A stretch of 64,000 bases of DNA from an uncultured Clostridia bacterium (GTDB lineage Bacteria > Bacillota > Clostridia > Lachnospirales > CAMZNU01). Both the position numbers and the translations under genes were made by a program. The stretch's first letter is position 1. Each line of letters begins with the position of its first letter. The DNA is taken from assembly GCA_947313885.1 (NCBI GenBank), contig CAMZNU010000001.1:1-64000 (forward strand), given 5' to 3'. Positions 18,482 through 25,842 of this stretch are shown here, one piece after another. The notes under the pieces are model-generated. The model searched no databases. It was not told where the DNA came from and saw only the letters and a program-made list of their open reading frames with translations.

Positions 18482-18510
18482 TATATTATGTCATTTGTTT
18501 TTTTTTGTTC
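18482..18510 (-). promoter_or_regulatory. Sigma-K-type sporulation promoter of dpaA-dpaB-asnB
   Basis: The minus strand reads GAAC, exactly 16 bases, then CATAATATA. This fits the known mother-cell sigma-K pattern (mAC, 16-17 bp, CATAnnnTA). It lies about 28 bases upstream of the dpaA ATG, and in Bacillus the dpa genes are sigma-K controlled. Confidence 0.65.
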
Positions 18511-18800
18511 TTATTTTAAACTAATTTTTAAAAATGAAATTTTCACTATTCATAAATTCATTTTTTGTTTTCTTTTTAACTATATCTACGTTATAATCAC
18601 ATTTTTGAATTAGTTTTATTTCGTTTTTATATTCTTTTGCATTTATCACTTGTTTTGTTTTCATTATTAGTTGTTTGTTTGTTAATTGTCACATATTTGT
18701 TTATTTAATTCATTTTTAAATTTAGTATTTTGTATATTTTCCTTTAATAAATTATTTTTATATGTTACAATATACTAAAATAATATTAAGGAGGTGCAAT
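18511..18800. other. Divergent intergenic region between dpaA and the Vor operon
   Basis: This AT-rich stretch separates leftward dpaA from the rightward Vor operon. A weak extended -10 (TGTTACAAT, 18763-18771) could serve the Vor genes. I see no recognisable gene; an open 47-codon minus-strand frame at 18521-18664 has no ribosome site. Confidence 0.5.
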
Positions 18801-19007
18801 GTGGCTTATATTGAAATCGCACAAGATACTTGCAAAGGTTGTTCATTATGTGTTAACGCTTGTCCTAAACAAATTTTAGAAATTTCATCCGATGTACTAA
18901 ATGCAAAAGGATATCCTACTTTAAAGTGTATCGATCCTAGTAAATGTATTGGTTGCTCATTTTGTGGACTAATCTGTCCTGAAATAGCTATAACTGTATT
19001 TAAATAG
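18801..19007 (+). CDS. 2-oxoacid:ferredoxin oxidoreductase, ferredoxin (delta) subunit (GTG start)
   Basis: This 68-residue protein carries two CxxCxxCxxxCP motifs (CKGCSLCVNACP and CIGCSFCGLICP), each binding one [4Fe-4S] cluster. It passes electrons from the thiamine centre to external ferredoxin. I start it at GTG 18801 because AAGGAGGTG lies just upstream; a longer in-frame reading would include the ribosome site. It is first in the operon and 13 bp from the alpha subunit. It corresponds to VorD/KorD of other organisms. Confidence 0.9.
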   Translation: MAYIEIAQDTCKGCSLCVNACPKQILEISSDVLNAKGYPTLKCIDPSKCIGCSFCGLICPEIAITVFK

Positions 19008-19020
19008 AGGAGTGTTAAAA

Positions 19021-20082
19021 TTGAAAAAAGAATTGATTAAAGGAAATATCGCAATAGCCGAAGCTGCTATTGCCGCTGGTTGCCAATGCTTTTTTGGTTA
19101 CCCTATTACACCGCAAAATGAAATACCTGAATACATGTCTTTAAAAATGCCACAACTTGGTAGAACTTTTGTACAATCTGAAAGTGAAGTATCGGCTATT
19201 AATATGGTTTATGGTGCTGCTGGTTCTGGTGCGCGTGTTATGACTAGTTCATCAGGTCCTGGTATGAGTTTAAAACAAGAAGGTATATCTTTTTTAGCTG
19301 GTGCTGAATTACCTTGTGTTATCGTTAACGTTATGCGTGGTGGTCCTGGACTTGGCGGGATACAACCTGCACAAGCTGATTACTACCAAAGTGTTAAAGG
19401 CGGAGGGCATGGTGATTACCATCTAGTAGTTTATGCACCTTCTACAGTTCAAGAAGCTGTTGAACTTACACAAAAAGCTTTTCACACTGCGGATAAATAT
19501 AGAATACCTGTAGTTGTTTTAGCCGATGGTGTTCTCGGACAAATGATGGAACCTGCTACTATTACAGTTCCTAAAGAAGAACCTTTACCAGAAAAAACTT
19601 GGGCAACTACTAGTATTGGTAACAGTAGTAGAAAACCTAACATTGCAAACTCTTTATATTTAGATCCTTATAAATTAGAAAAACATATACAGCATCTAGC
19701 TAAAAAGTTTGATGTTATAACTGAAAATGAAATTATGGTTGAATATAACGATATAGAAAATGCGGAAATTGTTGTAGTTGCTTATGGAACTACCGCTAGA
19801 ATTGTTCGTTCTGCTATGAACACACTTAAAAAAGAAGGAATTAATATAGGGCTTGTTCGTCCAATAACTTTAAGCCCTTTCCCTACTGACGAAATTAATC
19901 AAGCTTGTAAAAATGCTAATTCTGTTCTAGTAGTTGAAATGTCTTTAGGTCAAATGATTGATGACGTTAAAATTGCTATTAACGGTGAAAAACCTGTTAA
20001 TTTCTATGGAAGACAAGGTGGCGTTATTCCTAAAGCTTCTGACGTCGTAGATGAAATTAAAAAACTTAGGGGGGTAATTTAA
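19021..20082 (+). CDS. vorB: 2-oxoacid:ferredoxin oxidoreductase, alpha subunit (VorB type)
   Basis: This 353-residue subunit has the N-terminal EAAIAAGC and GYPITPQNEIPE motifs and the SEVSAINMVYGAAGSGARVMTSSSGPG segment of the 2-oxoacid oxidoreductase pyrimidine domain. The four-gene layout and length fit the 3-methyl-2-oxobutanoate (VorB) subgroup, which oxidises branched-chain 2-oxoacids to acyl-CoA. I place the start at TTG 19021, eight bases after GAGGAG; the GTG at 19012 overlaps the ribosome site. The adjacent leucine-type dehydrogenase supports a branched-chain substrate; 2-oxoglutarate cannot be excluded. Confidence 0.9.
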   Translation: MKKELIKGNIAIAEAAIAAGCQCFFGYPITPQNEIPEYMSLKMPQLGRTFVQSESEVSAINMVYGAAGSGARVMTSSSGPGMSLKQEGISFLAGAELPCVIVNVMRGGPGLGGIQPAQADYYQSVKGGGHGDYHLVVYAPSTVQEAVELTQKAFHTADKYRIPVVVLADGVLGQMMEPATITVPKEEPLPEKTWATTSIGNSSRKPNIANSLYLDPYKLEKHIQHLAKKFDVITENEIMVEYNDIENAEIVVVAYGTTARIVRSAMNTLKKEGINIGLVRPITLSPFPTDEINQACKNANSVLVVEMSLGQMIDDVKIAINGEKPVNFYGRQGGVIPKASDVVDEIKKLRGVI

Positions 20083-20083
20083 T

Positions 20084-20821
20084 ATGAAACAAGTTTTTAA
20101 AAAAACAACTATGCTTACAGATAAACCTTTCACTTATTGCCCTGGATGTACTCACGGTATTATTCACCGTTTAGTTGCCGAAGTTCTCGAAGAACTTGGC
20201 ATTGGACAAGATACTATAGGTGTTGCCCCTGTTGGTTGTGCTGTTATGTGTTACGAATTTTTTAATTGTGATATGCACGTTTCTGCTCACGGTAGAGCAC
20301 CTGCCATTGCAACAGGAATTAAACGTGTGTATCCTGATAAAATAGTTTTTACATATCAAGGTGATGGAGATTTAGCATCTATTGGTACAGCAGAAACTAT
20401 TCACGTGGCGGCTCGTGGTGAAAACTTAACAACTATTTTTATTAATAATGCTATATATGGTATGACAGGTGGACAAATGGCACCTACTACTTTAATGGAA
20501 CAAAAAACTACTACTTCTCCAACAGGTAGAAGCGAAAGTTTAGGCGGTAATCCTATCAAAATGTCGGAAATTTTAGCTACAATTGATGGCGTTTGTTATG
20601 TTGAACGTACTTCTGTTCACAACCCTCAACATATTATCGCTACTAAAAAAGCTATAAAAAAAGCTTTTCAAAATCAAATAGACAATAAAGGATATTCTAT
20701 AGTTGAAGTTCTTTCTAACTGCCCTACTAACTGGGGTATGTCACCACAACAATCTCTTGTTTGGATGGAAGAAAATATGATACCTGTTTATCCTCTTGGC
20801 GTTAAAAAGGAGGTGAAATAA
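20084..20821 (+). CDS. 2-oxoacid:ferredoxin oxidoreductase, beta subunit (thiamine pyrophosphate)
   Basis: This 245-residue subunit binds thiamine pyrophosphate. It has CPGCTHGI with two Cys near residue 19 and the TPP motif GDGDLASIG near residue 92, followed by NNAIYGMTGGQMAPTT. It catalyses decarboxylation of the 2-oxoacid and formation of the acyl-CoA with the alpha and gamma subunits. It begins 1 bp after the alpha subunit and overlaps the gamma gene by one base (TAATG). Confidence 0.93.
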   Translation: MKQVFKKTTMLTDKPFTYCPGCTHGIIHRLVAEVLEELGIGQDTIGVAPVGCAVMCYEFFNCDMHVSAHGRAPAIATGIKRVYPDKIVFTYQGDGDLASIGTAETIHVAARGENLTTIFINNAIYGMTGGQMAPTTLMEQKTTTSPTGRSESLGGNPIKMSEILATIDGVCYVERTSVHNPQHIIATKKAIKKAFQNQIDNKGYSIVEVLSNCPTNWGMSPQQSLVWMEENMIPVYPLGVKKEVK

Positions 20822-21366
20822 TGGAAGGTAAATTTATTTTTGCTGGTTTTGGTGGTCAAGGCGTTTTAACAGCTGGGCAAATAGTAGCACTTGCTGGAAT
20901 GATAGAAGATAAGTCTGTAACATGGATGCCATCATATGGTCCTGAAATGCGTGGCGGAGCAGCTAACTGCTCTGTTGTCGTTTCTACTAGTTTAGTAGGA
21001 TCACCTATTGTTGATGTTCCTGATACTGTCGTTGTTATGAATAAGCCATCTTTAGATATTTTTGAAAATTCTGTAGCTAAAAATGGTTTCCTTATATATA
21101 ACGAAAGTCTTATATCTACTAAACCAACTAGAACAGATATAACAATACTACCTATACCTTGTAATCAAATTGCTAAAGATTTAGGTAATGTTAAAGTTGC
21201 TAACATCGTATCTCTAGGTGCATTCCTTGCTACTACTGATACCGTTACAATGGATAGTTTAATAGCTGGCCTAAAAGATAAGTTCGGGGAATCTAAAAAA
21301 CATTTATTCGATGTTAATATAGAAGCTTTAAATAAGGGTTATGAATTTGCTAAATCATTAATTTAA
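20821..21366 (+). CDS. 2-oxoacid:ferredoxin oxidoreductase, gamma subunit
   Basis: This 181-residue subunit has the typical start FIFAGFGGQGVLTAGQI and the WMPSYGPEMRGGAANCSVV motif near residue 36. The gamma subunit helps bind coenzyme A in this enzyme family. It overlaps the beta gene by one base, so the stoichiometry is probably set by translational coupling, and an AAGGAGGTG site lies inside the end of the beta gene. It completes the four-subunit complex. Confidence 0.93.
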   Translation: MEGKFIFAGFGGQGVLTAGQIVALAGMIEDKSVTWMPSYGPEMRGGAANCSVVVSTSLVGSPIVDVPDTVVVMNKPSLDIFENSVAKNGFLIYNESLISTKPTRTDITILPIPCNQIAKDLGNVKVANIVSLGAFLATTDTVTMDSLIAGLKDKFGESKKHLFDVNIEALNKGYEFAKSLI

Positions 21367-21394
21367 TTATTATTTTATTCTATGGGAGGTTATT

Positions 21395-22438
21395 ATGAGT
21401 ATTTTTAAACAAATTGAAGGTTACGGACACGAAAAAGTATTATTTGCTACTGATAAAAAAACTGGTCTTAAATGTATCGTGTCTATTCACGATACTACTT
21501 TAGGTCCTGCATGTGGTGGTACTCGTTTTTGGAATTATGAATCTGATGAAGATGCAATATATGACGTACTTAGATTATCGCGTGGTATGACTTTAAAAAA
21601 TGCCGCGGCTGGTCTTGCTGTAGGTGGCGGTAAAGCCGTTATTATCGGTGATCCTAAAAAACTTAAATCTGAAGAATTTTTTAAAGCATATGGTAGAATT
21701 ATTGATTCTTTAGGCGGTTTATATTACACAGCTGAAGATGTTAATATTTCAACTCACGATATCGATATTGTAAACACTGTTACACCTTATGTTATGGGAA
21801 CATCGGCTATTACAGGCGATCCATCTCCTTTTACAGCACGTGGTGTTTTCCAAGGAATGAAAGCCGGAGCTAGTATAAAATTTGGTTCTGATAGTCTAAA
21901 AGGTAAAGTTGTTGCTATCCAAGGTTTAGGATCTGTTGGTATGCTTTTAGCTAAACATTTATATGAAGATGGTGCTATATTAAAAGTTACTGATATTAAT
22001 CAAGAGGCTATAGATTTCGCCGTTAAAAATTACGGTGCTACGGCTGTTCCTATTAACGATATCGTTACTACTGATTGTGATGTTTTTGCACCTTGTGCAT
22101 TAGGAGCTATTTTAAACGTTGATAATGTTAGACATTTAAAATGTGAATTAGTTTGTGGTGCGGCCAATAATGTTTTAGTTGTACCAGAAGTAGGAAATAT
22201 ATTAGAAGAACTTAATATATTATATTTACCTGACTATATCGTTAATGCCGGCGGAATAATAAACTGTGCACCAGAAGCTTTAAAAGAAAAATATGATGTT
22301 GATAATATAAATAAAAAAGTAGATGAAATATATGACACAACTAAAAAAGTTGTTGAATTAGCTAGAAAAGAAAAAATTTCTACTTATGCAGCAGCTGATA
22401 TGTATGCATTATCTATTATAGAAAATGCTAAAAAATAA
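21395..22438 (+). CDS. Leucine/valine-type amino acid dehydrogenase
   Basis: This 347-residue member of the Glu/Leu/Phe/Val dehydrogenase family has the catalytic LAVGGGKAVIIGDP segment near residue 73 and the NAD-binding GLGSVGMLLAKHL motif near residue 177. Its length (about 350, against about 420-450 for glutamate dehydrogenase) points to leucine dehydrogenase. It would deaminate branched-chain amino acids with NAD+, supplying 2-oxoacids to the oxidoreductase encoded 28 bp upstream. A GGGAGG site precedes the ATG. A strong terminator follows. Confidence 0.9.
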   Translation: MSIFKQIEGYGHEKVLFATDKKTGLKCIVSIHDTTLGPACGGTRFWNYESDEDAIYDVLRLSRGMTLKNAAAGLAVGGGKAVIIGDPKKLKSEEFFKAYGRIIDSLGGLYYTAEDVNISTHDIDIVNTVTPYVMGTSAITGDPSPFTARGVFQGMKAGASIKFGSDSLKGKVVAIQGLGSVGMLLAKHLYEDGAILKVTDINQEAIDFAVKNYGATAVPINDIVTTDCDVFAPCALGAILNVDNVRHLKCELVCGAANNVLVVPEVGNILEELNILYLPDYIVNAGGIINCAPEALKEKYDVDNINKKVDEIYDTTKKVVELARKEKISTYAAADMYALSIIENAKK

Positions 22439-22442
22439 TTAA

Positions 22443-22480
22443 TACAAATAACTTATTACAAATAACTTATTACAAATAAC
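22443..22480. repeat. Tandem 14-bp direct repeat
   Basis: The unit tacaaataacttat occurs twice in full and once in part, between the dehydrogenase stop and its terminator. It looks like simple replication slippage. Confidence 0.8.
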
Positions 22481-22518
22481 AAAAAACTAGATACCCTATT
22501 GTGGATATCTAGTTTTTT
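22481..22518 (+). terminator. Terminator of the Vor operon
   Basis: The arms AAAAAACTAGATA and TATCTAGTTTTTT form a 13-bp stem, extended by CC/GG past one bulge, followed by a long T-rich tract on the plus strand. Confidence 0.85.
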
Positions 22519-22531
22519 ATTTTTTTATAAA

Positions 22532-22560
22532 TTGATTTTATATATATAAAGTTTTATACT
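22532..22560 (+). promoter_or_regulatory. Promoter of the aminopeptidase P gene
   Basis: The sequence reads TTGATT, 17 bp, TATACT, and ends 35 bp upstream of the ATG, directly after the preceding terminator. Confidence 0.65.
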
Positions 22561-22594
22561 AAAATAAAATTACATACAATTTTAGGAGGTTTAT

Positions 22595-24358
22595 ATGAAC
22601 AATAAAGAAAATTTAATTAACTTACGTATTAAAATGCAAGAAAATAATATCGATACTTATATTTTAACAGGCTTTGACCCTCATTTAAGCGAATATAAAA
22701 CAGCACATTATAATACTGTTAAATTTATTTCTGGGTTTACAGGCTCTAATGGTACTGTGGTAATTACAAAAGATACAGCTAATTTATGGACTGATGGACG
22801 TTATTTTATACAAGCTAATAACGAACTTGATAACGATACGTTTACATTACAAAAAATAGGGCATAAAAATACACCAACATATATAAATTTCGCTTGTGAT
22901 AATACGCCTAACAACGGTACTATCGCTTTAGATGGTAAAACAATTTCAACTAAAGATTTTAATACCATCTCTAAACTTCTGTCTTTAAAATCTTTAACTT
23001 TAAATACAGAGTTAGATTTAATTAGCCCTTTGTGGACTTCTAGACCTACAATAACCAATAATATTGTTTTTGAACACACTCTTAACTTTTCTGGTGTTTC
23101 AACTACCGATAAAATAAAATCAATTAGAGAGAAATTAAAAGAAAAAAATTGTGACTTAACAGCTATTAATGTTTTAGAAGATATAGCATGGATTTTTAAC
23201 CTTCGTGGTTCTGATTCATCGGAATGCCCTATTTTTAATAGTTATGCTATTGTTTCATTAACAGATGTCGTATTATTTATTGACGAATCTAAAATCATTA
23301 ATGTTAAAAATTATTTATCTAAATTAAATATAACTATTAAACCTTATAATTATATTTATGAATACTTAAAAAATCTTAACGACGTTAATATTTTTCTTAA
23401 ACCTTCTATATTAAATTATTCGATTTTTAAAAATTGCAAAAATTTAAATATCGTTAATAGTGATACTAATATTTCTGAAGATTTAAAAGCTTCTAAAAAT
23501 GAAGTCGAAATTGAAAATATTAAAAAGTCAACTATTCGCGATTGTGTTGCATTAGTAAAATCTATTAAATATATTAAAGAAAATATTCAAAATCAAATTT
23601 CCGAATTCGATGTTACTGGTATTTTAACTAAGTACCGTTCTTTGCAACCTAATTATTTAGCGCCTAGTTTTGAAACTATATGTGCCTATAATAGTAACGG
23701 CGCTATGCTACATTATTCGGCTAAAAAAAATGACTGTTCTATTATTAAACCTTCTGGTTTTTTATTAATCGATAGCGGTGGACAATATTTAGACGGTACT
23801 ACAGACATTACACGTACTATTTCCCTTGGAAATTTAACTGAAGAAATGAAGAAAGATTTTACTCTAGTTTTAAAATCTGTAATAGCTGTATCAACAGCTA
23901 CCTTTATAGAAAATGTTCAAGGTGCTAAAATCGATATGTTAGCTCGTATACCTATGTGGAACGCTGGTATGGATTATAAATGTGGAACAGGTCACGGACT
24001 TGGTTACGTACTTAACGTTCATGAAGGTCCATCTGGCATTGGTTCTACTTTATCACCTATTCGTTTAAATATGCTACTCACTAATGAACCTGGTGTTTAT
24101 AAAGAAGGTCAATACGGAATACGTACTGAAAATACTATGCTAGTTTCTAAATCTTTCGAAAGTTTTGGTGATACTTTTTGTAAGTTTGATACCGTTACTT
24201 TCTTCCCTATTGATTTAGATGCTATTGATAAACATTTACTTACTGAATCGGAACTTACATGGATTAATGATTATCATAAAAAAACTTTTGATACTTTAAG
24301 TCCATACCTTAACGATGACGAAGTTGCTTGGCTTAAAAATGAAACTAAAGCTATTTAG
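22595..24358 (+). CDS. pepP: Xaa-Pro aminopeptidase, M24 family
   Basis: This 587-residue cytoplasmic metallopeptidase removes N-terminal residues that precede proline. Two creatinase-like N-terminal domains (about residues 5-300) come first. The pita-bread domain then supplies the metal ligands: two Asp in IDSGGQYLDGTTDITRT (about 387-403), His in GTGHGLGYVLNVHEGP (about 464), and Glu in NEPGVY and RTENTML. This long architecture is the eukaryote-like aminopeptidase P form found in many Firmicutes. It has its own promoter and an AGGAGG site. It fits the peptide-fermenting lifestyle. Confidence 0.93.
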   Translation: MNNKENLINLRIKMQENNIDTYILTGFDPHLSEYKTAHYNTVKFISGFTGSNGTVVITKDTANLWTDGRYFIQANNELDNDTFTLQKIGHKNTPTYINFACDNTPNNGTIALDGKTISTKDFNTISKLLSLKSLTLNTELDLISPLWTSRPTITNNIVFEHTLNFSGVSTTDKIKSIREKLKEKNCDLTAINVLEDIAWIFNLRGSDSSECPIFNSYAIVSLTDVVLFIDESKIINVKNYLSKLNITIKPYNYIYEYLKNLNDVNIFLKPSILNYSIFKNCKNLNIVNSDTNISEDLKASKNEVEIENIKKSTIRDCVALVKSIKYIKENIQNQISEFDVTGILTKYRSLQPNYLAPSFETICAYNSNGAMLHYSAKKNDCSIIKPSGFLLIDSGGQYLDGTTDITRTISLGNLTEEMKKDFTLVLKSVIAVSTATFIENVQGAKIDMLARIPMWNAGMDYKCGTGHGLGYVLNVHEGPSGIGSTLSPIRLNMLLTNEPGVYKEGQYGIRTENTMLVSKSFESFGDTFCKFDTVTFFPIDLDAIDKHLLTESELTWINDYHKKTFDTLSPYLNDDEVAWLKNETKAI

Positions 24359-24426
24359 TTAAAATATACAAAAAAGATGATTACTATTTATAAACTGACC
24401 CCCAAGTCAAGGACACAATAGAAAAA

Positions 24427-25340
24427 TTATGAAGCAAGAAGCTGATTTCTGTATTTTACAGGAGTCAGCTTTTTTAAATTCCATTAATATCTAAAGTTAT
24501 TATAATAATGCATATAGTCATTTATTAAATACTGTAGTTCTTCAAATGATCCGCACACCTTATAATTAATTTCATCTTCCATATGTCCGAAAAAAGACTC
24601 TTGCGGTGCATTATTTCAACAATTTCCACGTTGTGACATTGATTGACCCAAATTATATTGTTTAAGTAACTTTTGAACTTTAGGGCTAGTGTAATGAGAC
24701 TCTTGATCTGAGTGAACAAAGGCATCTTTAGGCAAAATTACAGACTTGTTTAAGAAGAGTTTTTTGATTGTTGTTGTCACTATATCCAAAGTAGTTCTTT
24801 TAGAAAGGTGATAGGCTAGAATTTCATTAGTCGAACCATCTTTATAGTCGATAAATACGCCATATCACCGTTATTATATAGCATATAAGTAATATCTGTT
24901 AATAGTACCTTACCAGGTTTTCTTGTTTAAAATTGCGTTTAAAACATTTGGAACAACAAGGTGTTCTCTAGTTGCTTTTGCTATCTTTTTATATGGATTT
25001 GCTTTTCTAAACAGGCATATTATATTGTATTTCCCCATAATTCTTTGGATTCTTTTCCTGTTATATATAATACCCATTTCATTTCTAAATACATTTTTAT
25101 AGACCTAGAACCCTTTTTATATCCATGTTTTTCAAAAGCTTTTAATATGATGCTTTTAGCAATTAAGCCCTTTTTTCTTTCTCATTTCAATATCTAATGT
25201 TTTTAGATAGTTATAATACCCAGACCTTGAAACACCTGCTACATCACAAGGGTATCCTGTCATTTTTTTTAGAGAATGTTTTTTAATTAGTTTTTCTATT
25301 AGTATAAATATAGTTCTAGCTTCTAAATTACCGTCTCACA
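24427..25340 (-). pseudogene. IS3-family transposase orfB (DDE integrase), broken
   Basis: Decoding the minus strand gives a DDE integrase: KKHSLKKMTGYPCDVAGVSR near the start, AFVHSDQESHYTSPKVQKLL in the core, NNAPQESFFGHMEDEI with the catalytic Glu, and the end WNLKKLTPVKYRNQLLAS. At least two in-frame stops are visible: TGA where RGNCW is expected, and TAA just after YYNNFRY where family members have Gln. Frameshifts break the middle. The left boundary is the TAA at 24427; the right one is approximate. Confidence 0.8.
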
Positions 25341-25741
25341 CCTGCCTTTCGTTCAAATCTAACTTTTTTACAATTGCTAATTCTGACCTCTAATATGCAA
25401 TTTCTGCATCCTTTCTTTCGATGATTTCTATATCTGTTAATTTTCGTTCAAGAGGTCTCCACTATTTCCTTTCCTAGTATCCATAAGACTCATAACACCC
25501 TTTTCTTTATATGCTTTTTTCCATCTCGCGGTAGCACTTGCTATTCTCCCGTAACTTACCACCTCAACACTTATACCAGCTTCCTCAAATATAACTCTAG
25601 ATTGCTTTCCGTTTTCACTCTCGGCTATAAATGTACCTTGAATTCATCCGTATACGTTATTGCCTTTAGGCTAACTTTTTTAACATATTTATTTGTTCTT
25701 AAATTTTCAACTTCATTTTTGGTAAATAATACTTTACTCAT
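25340..25741 (-). pseudogene. IS3-family orfA (helix-turn-helix), broken
   Basis: The frame begins at ATG 25741 and reads MSKVLFTKNEVENLR through TDEFKVH. It then loses one T near 25632, which shifts it out of frame. In the next frame it continues FEEAGISVEV...RWKKAYKEKGVMSLMDTRKGN, the usual OrfA of this IS group, which binds the ends of the element. A second lesion lies near the RPLER segment. The left end is approximate. Confidence 0.75.
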
Positions 25742-25842
25742 AACCTCAACTCCTTATATTCTATTATATAAAAAAAGAACCTATATCAATAGACTTTTTT
25801 TAGTGTCCATTATATAGGTTCCAGTTTACTTTCTTTCTATTA

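Larger units (their letters stand above)
24391..25828 (-). mobile_element. Decayed IS3-family insertion sequence
   Basis: The 1.44-kb element is bounded by imperfect inverted repeats: taaactgacc...aaggacac (24391-24416) and its counterpart gtgtccatta...ccagttta (25803-25828), sharing TAAACTG and GGACAC. It encodes orfA and orfB in the IS3 arrangement on the minus strand. Both are broken by frameshifts and stops, so the copy cannot transpose by itself. I see no convincing target duplication. Related scraps lie at 6906-7001, 8164-8577 and 30734-30826. Confidence 0.88.

Noticed and set aside
18521-18664. Open 47-codon minus-strand frame (MKTKQVINAKEYKNEIK...) upstream of dpaA
   Set aside because: No ribosome site before its ATG, no recognisable similarity, and it overlaps the region just upstream of the dpa promoter; open frames of this size occur by chance in A-rich DNA.
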